From positions 947,001-1,011,000 of the forward strand of contig NZ_CP097298.1 in the NCBI RefSeq assembly GCF_023503965.1: a stretch of 64,000 bases of DNA, in the 5' to 3' direction. Both the position numbers and the translations under genes were made by a program. Positions within the stretch are counted from its first letter, which is position 1; each line of letters starts with the position of its first letter. The notes below the pieces were generated by a model. It had not been told where the DNA came from, made no database searches, and saw only the letters and a program-made list of their open reading frames with translations. This document shows, one piece after another, positions 20,516 to 31,347 of the stretch. Source of the stretch: Brevundimonas albigilva (GTDB lineage: Bacteria > Pseudomonadota > Alphaproteobacteria > Caulobacterales > Caulobacteraceae).

Positions 20516-21525
20516 ATGCTCGTCGTCCGCCCCGCCGGCCCCGCCGATCTCGACAGCCTGCTGGAGCTGGCCATCCTGTCCGGCCCCGGCTTCACCAGCC
20601 TGCCTGAGGATCCCGACGTCCTGTCCGAACGGCTGGACCTGAGCCAGGCCAGCTTCCGCGGCGAGGTCGCCCCGCAGGAGGCCTGGTACACCCTGATGCT
20701 GGAGGACGCCTCCACCGCCGACATCGACGGCGTCGGCTCGGTCAAGGCGACGGTGGGCTTGAAGCGGCCCTTCTTCTCGTTCCGCGTCGTCAACAACACA
20801 CCGTCCAGTCGCCCTCGCTGGGGGTGAAGCTGGATCACCAGACCCTGGTGCTGGTCAATGAATGCACGGGCTGGACCGAGGTCGGCTCGCTGTTCCTCAA
20901 GGCGGACCGCCGGAAGGGCGGCGCCGGTCGCCTGCTCAGCCAGTCGCGCTACATGCTGATCGGCGCCCAGCCGGACCTGTTCGCCGACACCGTGCTGGCC
21001 GAATTGCGCGGCGTCTTCACCCCGGACGGCGCCTGCCCCTTCTGGGACCATGTGGCGCACAAATTCTTCCCGATGGAGTTCGACGACGCCGACCGGATGA
21101 CGGGCTCCACCGACAAGCAGTTCATCCTGGACCTGGCCCCGCGCCACCCGATCTACGTCGAACTGCTGCCCGAGCCCGCCCGCGCCGTGATCGGCAAGGT
21201 GCACCCGCAAGGGGTGCCCGCCATGGCCCTGCTGGAGAGCGAGGGCTTCCGCCCGAACGGCCTGGTCGACATCTTCGACGCGGGGCCGACCGTGTCGTGC
21301 CCGCGCGACATGATCCGCACCGTTCGCGACGCCCGCGCCCTGACCGTCGAGATCGCGACAGAGATCGAGGCCGAACTGCCCGCCCTGATCTCGACCGACA
21401 GCGTCGCCGGATTCCGCGCCGTGCGCGCCAAGGCCGACATCGAGGGCGACGCCGTGCGCCTGACCGCCGAGACGGCGGCCGCGCTCAAGGTCAAGGCCGG
21501 CGCGAGCGTGCGAGTGAAGACATGA
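20516..21525 (+). pseudogene. astA: Arginine N-succinyltransferase; frame broken once
   Basis: First enzyme of the AST pathway: succinyl-CoA plus arginine gives N2-succinylarginine. The 5' part (MLVVRPAGPADLDSLLELA through FFSFRVVNN) and the 3' part (LGVKLDHQTLVLVNECTGW to the end) are in different frames. Removing two bases (an extra AC in AACAACACACC, about 20796-20800) restores RVVNNTVQSPSLGVKLDHQ and a protein of about 335 residues, the family length. Conserved GNAT-like blocks GRLLSQSRYMLIGAQP and CPFWDHVAHKFF are present. The start has a good AAGGAA site at 20502. Confidence 0.92.
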
Positions 21526-21603
21526 CCCGCACCTTCCGGCCCATCCCGGCGATAGCCGGGACCCAGTCCCTTGGTCCCGCGCTCGGCGGCTTGAAAGGTT
21601 CGT

Positions 21604-21698
21604 CACAACGGGCACAACGACTTGCACAAAGGACACAACGAAGTCGCACCACGCTCCACCCTCGTTGTGTTCGTTGTGATCCCGCTGTGCACGTTGTG
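21604..21698. repeat. CACAACG / CGTTGTG inverted array
   Basis: CACAACG occurs at 21604, 21613 and 21634, with a one-mismatch copy at 21625; its reverse complement CGTTGTG occurs at 21663, 21672 and 21692. Adjacent copies in the pairs are nine bases apart. The arrangement gives a long imperfect hairpin in the 207-bp astA-astD gap. It may be another dispersed repeat or a regulator-binding array. Confidence 0.7.
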
Positions 21699-21732
21699 AT
21701 GACCCGCCTTCGGCGGAACGGAAAAAACTCAC

Positions 21733-23151
21733 ATGACCAGCTTCACCTCCACCGATCCCGCCACCGGCGCCGTCAACTGGCAGGGCCAGGCCGCCAGCCC
21801 GGCCCAGGTCCAGGCCGCCGTGGACGCCGCCCGCGCCGCCTTCCCCGACTGGGCCGACCGTCCGCGCCAGGACCGGATCGACGCGGTGAAGCGCTATCAG
21901 GCCGTGCTGAAGGATCGCGCGCCCCAGATCGCCGAGGCCATCAGCCGCGAGACCGGCAAACCGCTGTGGGAGACCAGGACCGAAGCCGCCGCCATGATCG
22001 GCAAGGTCGACATCTCCATCCGCGCCTATGACGAGCGCACCGGTGAACGCAGCAACGACACCGCCTTCGGCCGCGCGACCCTGCGTCACCGACCGCACGG
22101 CGTGGCGGCGGTGCTGGGCCCGTTCAACTTCCCCGGCCACCTGCCCAACGGCCATATCGTCCCGGCCCTGCTGGCGGGCGACACGGTCGTCTTCAAGCCG
22201 TCGGAAGAGACGCCCCTGGTCGGGCAGGTCATGGCCGAAGCCTTCGCCGCCGCCGACCTGCCCCACGGCGTCGTCAATGTCGTCCAGGGCGCGCGCGAAA
22301 CCGGCGCGGCCCTGCTGGACGCCGGCATCGACGCCCTGATGTTCACCGGCTCGGGCGCGGCGGGCGCTTATTTCCGCAGGAAGTTCGCCGACGACCCGCA
22401 CGTCATCCTGGCGCTGGAGTTGGGCGGCAACAATCCGCTGGTCGTCTGGGACGCGCAGGACGCCGAAGCGGTCGCCGGCGTCGTCGTCCAGTCCGCCTTC
22501 ATCACCACCGGCCAGCGCTGCTCGTGCGCGCGCCGCCTGATCGTGCCGGAGGGCGCACAAGGCGACGCCGTCGTCGAGGCTGTCGCCGCCCTGTCCGACC
22601 GCCTGACCTTTGGCCCTTGGGACAGCGATCCCGAGCCCTACGCCGGGCCGCTGATCTCGGAGAAGGCGGCGCAGGCCGCACTTCAGGCGCTGCAGCAGCG
22701 CATCGACCTGGGCGCCAAGGTAATCCGCGCCTCGGGGCCGGTCGACAACCTGCCCGGCGCCTTCGTCCGACCCGCCATCATCGACGTGACCGGCCTGAAC
22801 GTGCTGGACGAGGAGATGTTCGCCCCCTTCCTGCAGGTCATCCGCGTCCCGACCTTCGACGCGGCGATCCAGGCCGCCAACGCCACCCGCTATGGGCTAT
22901 CGGCCGGTCTGGTCAGCGACGATCCGAAGAACTGGGACCGTTTCATCCGCCGCATCCGCGCCGGCGTGGTCAACTTCAACCGCCCGACCACGGGCGCCGC
23001 CGGCGACATGCCCTTCGGCGGCCTGGGCGCCAGCGGCAACCACCGCCCCAGCGCCTATTACGCCGCCGACTACTGCGCCTATCCGGTGGCGAGCTTCGAG
23101 GCCGACACGGTCGCCAACATCGAGGGCGAGATCAAGGGGCTGAGGGCGTGA
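21733..23151 (+). CDS. astD: Succinylglutamate-semialdehyde dehydrogenase
   Basis: NAD-dependent aldehyde dehydrogenase of the AST arginine catabolic pathway, oxidising N-succinylglutamate semialdehyde to N-succinylglutamate. The 472 residues include FNFPGHLPNGHIVPALLAGD (nucleotide site), FKPSEETP, LELGGNNPLVVWD (general-base Glu) and ITTGQRCSCARRLIVP (catalytic Cys). The PGHLPNGHIVPALLAG block is characteristic of AstD among aldehyde dehydrogenases. It lies between astA and astB on the same strand, separated from each by a repeat element. Confidence 0.96.
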   Translation: MTSFTSTDPATGAVNWQGQAASPAQVQAAVDAARAAFPDWADRPRQDRIDAVKRYQAVLKDRAPQIAEAISRETGKPLWETRTEAAAMIGKVDISIRAYDERTGERSNDTAFGRATLRHRPHGVAAVLGPFNFPGHLPNGHIVPALLAGDTVVFKPSEETPLVGQVMAEAFAAADLPHGVVNVVQGARETGAALLDAGIDALMFTGSGAAGAYFRRKFADDPHVILALELGGNNPLVVWDAQDAEAVAGVVVQSAFITTGQRCSCARRLIVPEGAQGDAVVEAVAALSDRLTFGPWDSDPEPYAGPLISEKAAQAALQALQQRIDLGAKVIRASGPVDNLPGAFVRPAIIDVTGLNVLDEEMFAPFLQVIRVPTFDAAIQAANATRYGLSAGLVSDDPKNWDRFIRRIRAGVVNFNRPTTGAAGDMPFGGLGASGNHRPSAYYAADYCAYPVASFEADTVANIEGEIKGLRA

Positions 23152-23164
23152 AGGCGCTCTCGAT

Positions 23165-23327
23165 TTCTCCCTCCCCTTTATGGGGAGGGTCGTCGCGCAG
23201 CGACGGGGTGGGGGCGGCCTGGCAAGGCCGCGCTGCTGGATACGAAACGGACCTGCGGAGTATCGCCTGGCCTTCCCCACCCGGCTTCGCTTCGCTCAGC
23301 CACCCTCCCCATAAAGGGGAGGGAGAA
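23165..23327. repeat. Dispersed intergenic hairpin repeat C that supplies the astB ribosome site
   Basis: Perfect 17-bp inverted arms TTCTCCCTCCCCTTTAT (23165-23181) and ATAAAGGGGAGGGAGAA (23311-23327), about 130 bases apart, fill the astD-astB gap. The purine-rich 3' arm lies five to ten bases before the GTG at 23332, so the repeat itself provides the Shine-Dalgarno sequence. Confidence 0.88.
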
Positions 23328-23331
23328 TTTG

Positions 23332-24666
23332 GTGACCCCCGCCGTCGAAGCCAACGCCGACGGCCTGATCGGGCCGACGCACTCCTACGCCGGCCTGTCG
23401 CCGGGCAACCTCGCCTCCAGCCTGAACAAGGGCGAGGCGTCGAATCCGCGCGCGGCGGTGCTTCAGGGGCTCGACAAGATGAAGGCGCTGGCGGACCTGG
23501 GCCTGCCCCAGTTCGTCCTGCCGCCGCACGAGCGGCCGAACATCCCCTTCCTGCGCTCGCTGGGCTTTTGGGGCTCCGACGCCCAGGTGCTGGAGCGCGC
23601 CTGGAAAGCCGCGCCCAGCTTCGCCGCCGCCGCCTGTTCGGCCTCCCCCATGTGGGCCGCCAACGCCGCGACGGTGACGCCCAGCGCCGACGCCGCCGAC
23701 GGCCGGGTCCACTTCACCCCCGCCAACCTGGTCACCAACCTGCATCGGTCGCTGGAGCATCAGCAGACCAAGCGGGCGCTGGACGCCCTGTTCCCCAACG
23801 CCGACCGGTTCGCCGTCCACGACGCCCTGCCGTCCGTCGCCCATCTGGCCGACGAGGGCGCCGCCAACCACGTCCGCCTGTGCGCCGAGCATGGGGCGCC
23901 GGGCGTCAACCTGCTGGTCTGGGGCCGCGAGGCCTATGAGCCGTGGGACGGCCGCTTTCCCGCCCGCCAGACCCGCGAGGCCTGCGAAGCCGTCGCCCGC
24001 CGTCACGGCGCGTCCGGCGTCGTCCTGGCCCAGCAGTCGCGCGCCGCCATCGACGGCGGGACCTTCCACAACGACGTGGTCTGCGTCGGCGCCCTGGACA
24101 CCCTGTTCTTCCACGACCTGGCGTTCCAGGACACGGCCGCGACCCAGGACGCCATCCGCTGCGCCGCCGAGGGGTTCGAGCCGGTCTTCGTCGAGGTCTC
24201 CTCCGCCGACCTGCCGCTGGCCGACGCGATCGGTTCCTATCTCTTCAACTCGATGCTGATCCAGGTTCCGGGCGAGGATCGCCTGACCCTGATCTGCCCG
24301 ACCGAGACCCGCGACAACGCCCGCAGCCATGCGGTCGCCCAGGGCCTGGCCGCTTCCAACGGCCCCATCGGCCGGGTCGAATACGTCGATGTGCGACAGT
24401 CGATGCGGAACGGCGGCGGCCCCGCCTGCCTGCGCCTGCGCGTCGTCCTCACCGAGGCCGAACTGGCGGCGACCAATCCCGGAATGCGGCTGACGGAAGA
24501 ACTGCACGGCGCGCTCAGCGTCTGGGGCGCGACCTGGTACCGCGACCGGCTGGCCCCCGCCGACCTGGCGGACCCGCAGCTGCTGGTCGAAAGCCGGGGC
24601 GCGCTGGACGAACTGACGCAGATCCTGGGGCTGGGCGGAGGCTTCTACCCGTTCCAGCGCGCCTAG
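23332..24666 (+). CDS. astB: N-succinylarginine dihydrolase
   Basis: Second AST enzyme: hydrolyses N2-succinylarginine to N2-succinylornithine, ammonia and CO2. It is an amidinotransferase-fold protein of 444 residues. It starts EANADGLIGPTHSYAGLS, the family N-terminus, and shows the catalytic His in GGTFHNDVVCVG and the nucleophilic Cys in GGPACLRLRVVL. GTG 23332 is preferred to TTG 23329 because of ribosome-site spacing. No succinylornithine transaminase (astC/argD) or astE gene lies in this cluster, so those steps must be encoded elsewhere or by other enzymes. Confidence 0.96.
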   Translation: MTPAVEANADGLIGPTHSYAGLSPGNLASSLNKGEASNPRAAVLQGLDKMKALADLGLPQFVLPPHERPNIPFLRSLGFWGSDAQVLERAWKAAPSFAAAACSASPMWAANAATVTPSADAADGRVHFTPANLVTNLHRSLEHQQTKRALDALFPNADRFAVHDALPSVAHLADEGAANHVRLCAEHGAPGVNLLVWGREAYEPWDGRFPARQTREACEAVARRHGASGVVLAQQSRAAIDGGTFHNDVVCVGALDTLFFHDLAFQDTAATQDAIRCAAEGFEPVFVEVSSADLPLADAIGSYLFNSMLIQVPGEDRLTLICPTETRDNARSHAVAQGLAASNGPIGRVEYVDVRQSMRNGGGPACLRLRVVLTEAELAATNPGMRLTEELHGALSVWGATWYRDRLAPADLADPQLLVESRGALDELTQILGLGGGFYPFQRA

Positions 24667-24671
24667 ACCTC

Positions 24672-24686
24672 ATAAGCTTAGCCTAT
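24672..24686 (+). promoter_or_regulatory. Possible OxyR-like half site upstream of katG
   Basis: ATAA-N7-CTAT resembles half of an OxyR operator (ATAG-N7-CTAT) in the AT-richer katG upstream region (24667-24792). The second half expected seven bases downstream matches poorly, so this is only suggestive. Confidence 0.25.
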
Positions 24687-24731
24687 GCCAACGAAAAGAA
24701 TATAACGTTTAGACTATCGCCCGGCCTTTGA

Positions 24732-27018
<2,287 letters not shown>

Positions 27019-27039
27019 CGGCCTGACGCCAAGAACGAT

Positions 27040-27105
27040 GGGCGCGGCGACATCGCCGCGCCCGCTGTCGTCAAGGATTCAGGCGCGGCGACCACAGCCG
27101 CGCCT
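27040..27105 (+). terminator. Two successive hairpins between katG and phhA
   Basis: GGGCGCGGCGA / TCGCCGCGCCC (27040-27063) and AGGCGCGGC / GCCGCGCCT (27081-27105), each followed by an almost identical CTGTCGTC(A/G)AGGATTCAGGCG. They lie between convergent genes and have no U-run, so they may act as a repeat or attenuate both transcripts. Confidence 0.55.
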
Positions 27106-27120
27106 GCTGTCGTCGAGGAT

Positions 27121-27995
27121 TCAGGCGGCGAAGCGCCCGCCCTTGGCGGCGTAGGCCTGGGTCCCGCGCGTATGGACCTGATCCGTCGGCAGGACGGCGT
27201 CGATGGCGATGTCGTCCTGCCCCTTCAGCCGCTCATAGACCGGCCCGAAATCCTTCAGCGTCTCGTTCTTCAGGGCTTCCAGGCCGTCGATGACGAAATA
27301 GACCTGCTGGAAATCGTCGATCCGGTACAGGGTGCGCATCACCCGCTCCAGGTCGAAGCCGATGCGGTTCGGCGACGGGTCGTCCAGGGCGAAGACGCTT
27401 TCGGTCGCCGAGGACACGATGCCGGCGCCGTAGATGCGCAGGGCTCCGGCCTCCTTCATCAGGCCGAACTCGACCGTATACCAATAAAGCCGCGCCAGGT
27501 TCGGCAGCATCCCCATCGACGCCGCCCGCTGCCCCCCTTGCCGTAGGCCTCCATATAGGCGGCGAAGTCGGGGTCGGTCAGCATGGGCACATGGCCGAAG
27601 ACGTCGTGGAAGATGTCCGGCTCCTGCAGATAGTCCAGCTGGTCCGGCTTCCTGATGAACTGGCCCGAGACAAAGCGACGGTTGGCCAGGTGGTCGAAGA
27701 AGACCTCGTCGGGCACCAGGCCGGGTACGCACACCACCGTCCACCCGGTCAGGGCCTGGAGCTTGGGATTGATGACGTCGAAATCGGGAATCCCGCCGGC
27801 GTTCAGGTCCAGCGCCTTGAGTCCGTTCAGAAAGGCCTCGCACGCGCGTCCGGGCAGGATCTTCATCTGGCGGGCGTACAGCGTGTCCCAGGTCTGATGT
27901 TCGACCTCGGTATAGGCGGACCAGTTCTGCGGAATGGTCCAGTCGGCGGCGGCGCCTTCCGGCGGCTTTTCGAAGACGTGCTCGAAATCGGACAT
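27121..27995 (-). pseudogene. phhA: Phenylalanine 4-monooxygenase; frame broken once
   Basis: Pterin-dependent aromatic hydroxylase converting phenylalanine to tyrosine. The start at 27995 (MSDFEHVFEKPPEG) has GAGGAA upstream. The first part runs to AAYMEAYGKGG and the remainder (QRAASMGMLPNLARLYWYTVEFGL to the stop at 27121) is in another frame. The break falls in a run of six G at 27532-27537; seven would restore YGKGGQRAASMG and a 291-residue protein. Iron ligands are visible: two His in FHDVFGHVPMLTDP and Glu in YWYTVEFGL. Probably a homopolymer error. Confidence 0.94.
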
Positions 27996-28052
27996 GGAGA
28001 GCGTTTCCTCTTTTGTCCGCATATAGGCCCGACCGACCGGCGGTTCCAACCG

Positions 28053-28361
28053 TCAGTGAAGCCGCATGTCCAGCGGCGCATGGTGGCCGTGGGCGTCGAT
28101 GGTGAACCAGCGCCTTTCGTCCGCGGGCGCCAGGCGCGCGTCGTCGCCCTCCAGCACGTCCTCGGCGGCGTAGGCGATAAAGCCGCCGTCCTCGCCGGTG
28201 GCGAACACCCGATAGAAGGGCTGGGCGGGCGATATCCCGCCGGTCTCCGAGGCGGGTCCGTCGTAGGCCGGATCCACGTCCATCACCACGCCGCGAAAGG
28301 CGTCGTCGCGGTGACGAACGATCTGGCCGATGCTGAAACGGGCGGTGTGAACAAGGGACAT
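28053..28361 (-). CDS. hspQ: Heat shock protein HspQ
   Basis: A 102-residue hemimethylated-DNA-binding/YccV-fold protein. Signature segments: FSIGQIVRHRDDAFRGVVMDVDP near the N-terminus (spanned at about residues 9-31), PFYRVFATGEDG and YAAEDVLEGDD. In enterobacteria HspQ helps proteolysis of damaged proteins as a Lon-related specificity factor. It lies upstream of phhA on the same strand, 57 bases from the phhA start. I see no clear sigma-32 promoter before it. Confidence 0.93.
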   Translation of the reverse strand: MSLVHTARFSIGQIVRHRDDAFRGVVMDVDPAYDGPASETGGISPAQPFYRVFATGEDGGFIAYAAEDVLEGDDARLAPADERRWFTIDAHGHHAPLDMRLH

Positions 28362-28507
28362 GGCCCTTCTGTTACGCGCCCGCGGCTGAAGCGGACGCCC
28401 ACAGCGTCGTTCATCTTCCTGACAGAATGGCTTGGCGCGGACGATTCCGGCGCGCTAGGTTGCGCGGGACGGGCGCCGCATCGGACCGCCCACATTGGAT
28501 ACGGCCC

Positions 28508-29617
28508 ATGCCGGAGACCCGCGGCGCGCCCAAACGGCGCGACGAGCGGTCCCAGCCTTCCCGGGGACGGGATGCGTCGGGTCGGGACGCGCCGCTGTAC
28601 GGCGCGCTCGATCTGGGGACCAACAATTGCCGCCTGTTGATCGCGCGCCCGACGCGCGACGGCTTTCGGGTGGTGGACAGTTTCAGCCGCATCGTCCGGC
28701 TGGGCGAAGGGCTGTCGCGAACGGGGCGGCTGGACGAACGCGCCATGGACCGGGCCTATGAGGCGCTGGCCCTGTGCGCCGAGCGGCTGGCGCGCCGGGG
28801 GGTGCCGGCCGCGCGTCTCAGCGCCGTCGCGACCCAGGCCTGCCGCGCCGCCGAGAACGGCCCGGCCTTCGTGGAGCGGGTGCGCCAGGGCGCCGGCCTG
28901 AACCTGCGGATCATCGATCCGTCCGAAGAGGCCCGCCTGTCGGTCGAGGGCTGCGTCAACCTGATCGATCCGGCGGCGCAGGCCGCCCTGGTCATCGACG
29001 TCGGCGGCGGGTCGACCGAGATGTCCTGGCTGCGCAAGAGCGGCGAACGCTACGACACCGTCGCCTGGATGTCCGCCCCGCTGGGGGTGGTCACCCTGGC
29101 CGAACGTCACCCGGAACCGCCGAACTCGGGCGAGGCGTGGTACGAGGCCATGGTCGCCGACATGGGCGCCGCCATCGCCGCCGGCGGCGTCCGCCAGGAC
29201 GAGCTGCGGGACCTCTTCGCCCAGGACCGGGGCCATCTGGTCGGCACCTCGGGCGCGATCACCAGCCTGGCGGGCATCCACCTGAAACTGCCGCGCTACA
29301 ACCGCGATCGGGTCGACGGCCTGTGGATGACCCGCGCCGACTGCGAGGCGGCGGCGGACCATCTGAAGGCGCTGGGGCCTTCGGGCCGGGCGCGCGAGGC
29401 CTGCATCGGACCCGACCGCGCCGACCTGGTGCTGGCGGGCGCGGCCATCCTGGAGGCGGTCCAGCGCGCTTGGCCGTCGGAACGGGTTCGCGTCGCCGAC
29501 CGCGGCCTGCGCGAGGGCCTGCTGCTGCAGATGATGCGCGAGGCCAGGAAGCCGGCGGGGCGTCGCCGCCGCCGACGGGGACGCTCTAGGGGCTCGGCGC
29601 CGTCGACGCCGGCGTGA
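28508..29617 (+). CDS. Exopolyphosphatase / guanosine pentaphosphatase (Ppx/GppA) family protein
   Basis: ASKHA-fold phosphatase of 369 residues. The nucleotide-binding blocks are visible: ALDLGTNNCRLLIARP (phosphate 1), LVIDVGGGSTEMSW (phosphate 2) and LVGTSGAITSLAGIHL (adenosine region). This single-domain length matches the short alphaproteobacterial Ppx/GppA proteins lacking the C-terminal HD domain. The likely substrate is polyphosphate or pppGpp; the sequence cannot decide. The N-terminus (residues 1-30) and the last 20 residues (PAGRRRRRRGRSRG) are very basic. It converges with and overlaps the cyclophilin gene end by 32 bases. Confidence 0.9.
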   Translation: MPETRGAPKRRDERSQPSRGRDASGRDAPLYGALDLGTNNCRLLIARPTRDGFRVVDSFSRIVRLGEGLSRTGRLDERAMDRAYEALALCAERLARRGVPAARLSAVATQACRAAENGPAFVERVRQGAGLNLRIIDPSEEARLSVEGCVNLIDPAAQAALVIDVGGGSTEMSWLRKSGERYDTVAWMSAPLGVVTLAERHPEPPNSGEAWYEAMVADMGAAIAAGGVRQDELRDLFAQDRGHLVGTSGAITSLAGIHLKLPRYNRDRVDGLWMTRADCEAAADHLKALGPSGRAREACIGPDRADLVLAGAAILEAVQRAWPSERVRVADRGLREGLLLQMMREARKPAGRRRRRRGRSRGSAPSTPA

Positions 29618-30482
29618 CCTGAACGGGCAGGTCGATGTCGCAGATGGAAAAGTCCGCACCGCGCGCCTGACGCGCGCGCTGCGCCAACGTCTGGAACGTC
29701 GGCGAGGCGGTGTTGAGGACCGTGACGGACGGGCGTTCGCCCTGCGGCAGGTCGGACGCGACGCGCACCCGCGTCATCCGGTCCGGATCGGGCACGATGC
29801 CGTCGGGCGTGCCGCCGGCCTTCAGCGACCGGACCACCTCCAGGCCCGACACCACCCGCCCCCAGACGGTGTAGCGCTTGTCCAGCGACGGATACGGCTG
29901 GCGCATCAGGAAGAACTGGCTGTTGGCCGTGTCGGCGCCCTCGTCGCGGGCCATGCCGGCCACGCCGGGGCAATAGACGCCCCAGCCGTGAACCTTGTGG
30001 TCGGGCGTGCCGGCCATCAGGGCGTCGGGCTGGGTCTCGACCGGAACCGATCCGATAAAGCCGCGCAGGGAGCCCGCCGGCGCCGACACCGGCGTGAACG
30101 CCATGTCCGGGCCGCGGCGGAAGGTGAACTCCGCCTTCAGGTCGGGATACCAGCTCTGGCCGTCGCCGGTGCCCAGGGGATCGCCGGTCTGGGCCATGAA
30201 CCAGTCGATGACCCGGTGCCAGGCCAGGTTGTCGTAGAAGCCGCGCGAGGCCAGCAGGCGGATGCGCTCGACGTGGCCGGGCGCGATCTCCGGCGCCATC
30301 TCGACCAGCACCCGGCCGCGGCTGGTGTCGATGACCAGCAGGTTCTCCGGCGCCACGGCGCGCCATTCCGCGGGCGGGGGCGCAGGCGGAGCCGCTTCCT
30401 GGGCCAGCGTCGGCGTCGCGCCTGCGGTCACCGCCGCCAGAGCCGGCGTCAGCGCCGCCGCCAGCCTCTTCAGAGCCTTCAT
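29586..30482 (-). CDS. Exported cyclophilin-type peptidyl-prolyl isomerase, copy 1
   Basis: A 298-residue protein with a signal peptide (KALKRLAAALTPALAAVTAG) and a cyclophilin domain: VIDTSRGRVLVEMAPEIAP, FYDNLAWHRVIDWFMAQTGD (catalytic Arg region), [10 protein letters not shown] and YTVWGRVVSGLEVVRSL. It would assist folding of periplasmic proteins. The start at 30482 is chosen because it has an AAGGGGGAAAG site and gives the signal peptide. A paralogue lies 19 bases upstream on the same strand, and coaD precedes both, so the three form an operon. The cyclophilin domain carries an insertion with a Cys (GVYCPGVAGMAR). Confidence 0.9.
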   Translation of the reverse strand: MKALKRLAAALTPALAAVTAGATPTLAQEAAPPAPPPAEWRAVAPENLLVIDTSRGRVLVEMAPEIAPGHVERIRLLASRGFYDNLAWHRVIDWFMAQTGDPLGTGDGQSWYPDLKAEFTFRRGPDMAFTPVSAPAGSLRGFIGSVPVETQPDALMAGTPDHKVHGWGVYCPGVAGMARDEGADTANSQFFLMRQPYPSLDKRYTVWGRVVSGLEVVRSLKAGGTPDGIVPDPDRMTRVRVASDLPQGERPSVTVLNTASPTFQTLAQRARQARGADFSICDIDLPVQVTPASTAPSP

Positions 30483-30501
30483 CTTTCCCCCTTCGCGCGG
30501 A

Positions 30502-31347
30502 TCAGCCGCCTCGGACCTCCACGGTCGGCTGGATGCTGCAGACATTGGTCGTGTTGCCGGCCTGGGCGATCGCCGCGGCCGCCGTCTGGACCCGCACGGT
30601 CGGCCGCTCGCCCTCCGGCATCGCCGAGGCCATGCGCACCCGCGTCATGACGTCGGGGTCGGTCACCTTGCCGTCGTCGGCCTCGGAGCCGGCCTTCAGC
30701 GCGCGCAGCGCCTCCTGGCCGGACAGGACGCGGCCGAAGGCGGTGTATTGGCCGTTCAGGATGTCGCGCTCTCCGGTCATCAGGAAGAACTGGCTGTTGG
30801 CGCTGTCGGGCGAGCCCGCGCGCGCCATGCCCAGCACGCCGGTGCAGAACAGCCCCCCGGCGGTCACCTTGAAGTCCGCCGTGACCATCATCTGGGCGTC
30901 GGGCTGGGTCTGGATCGGCAGGGTTCCCATCAGACCCGTCACGGTCCCGCCGGTCGTGGGCACGGCCGCGAAGCCCGCATCCGCCCCGCGTCGGAAGGTG
31001 AACTCGGCCTTCAGATCCGGCAGTTCGCTGCCGCCCTGCCCCGTGCCTTGCGGATCGCCGGTCTGGGCCATGAAATTGGGGATGACGCGATGGAACTTCA
31101 GGCCGTCGTAAAAGCCCTGGTCGGCCAGGGTGCGGATGCGTTCGACATGGTTTGGCGCGGCCACGGGCGACAGCTCCACCAGCACGCGGCCCTTGGCGGT
31201 GTCGATGACCAGCAGGTTCTCCGGCGCCACCGTGCGCCATTCGGACGCGGCCTGGGCGACCGCCGGCGGCGGCGCCAGCGCCGGAAGGGCGCCGGCCAGA
31301 ACAACCGCCATCGCGGCCAGAAGCTTGAATCCCATACGCGAGATCAT
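30502..31347 (-). CDS. Exported cyclophilin-type peptidyl-prolyl isomerase, copy 2
   Basis: A 281-residue paralogue of the next gene, with its own signal peptide ([19 protein letters not shown]) and cyclophilin blocks [49 protein letters not shown] and [17 protein letters not shown]. This copy keeps the canonical [14 protein letters not shown] active site more exactly than copy 1 (WHRVIDWF). The ATG at 31345-31347 overlaps the coaD stop in an ATGA arrangement, suggesting translational coupling; a second ATG at 31335 also fits the signal peptide. Predicted periplasmic. Confidence 0.91.
   Translation of the reverse strand: MISRMGFKLLAAMAVVLAGALPALAPPPAVAQAASEWRTVAPENLLVIDTAKGRVLVELSPVAAPNHVERIRTLADQGFYDGLKFHRVIPNFMAQTGDPQGTGQGGSELPDLKAEFTFRRGADAGFAAVPTTGGTVTGLMGTLPIQTQPDAQMMVTADFKVTAGGLFCTGVLGMARAGSPDSANSQFFLMTGERDILNGQYTAFGRVLSGQEALRALKAGSEADDGKVTDPDVMTRVRMASAMPEGERPTVRVQTAAAAIAQAGNTTNVCSIQPTVEVRGG

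Noticed and set aside
21604..21698. Possible mini-CRISPR
   Set aside because: Units are seven bases and arranged as inverted halves, with no 20-40 bp repeats, spacers or cas genes.
24672..24720. Complete OxyR operator at katG
   Set aside because: Only the first half matches; the second half has too many mismatches, so only a low-confidence half site is reported.
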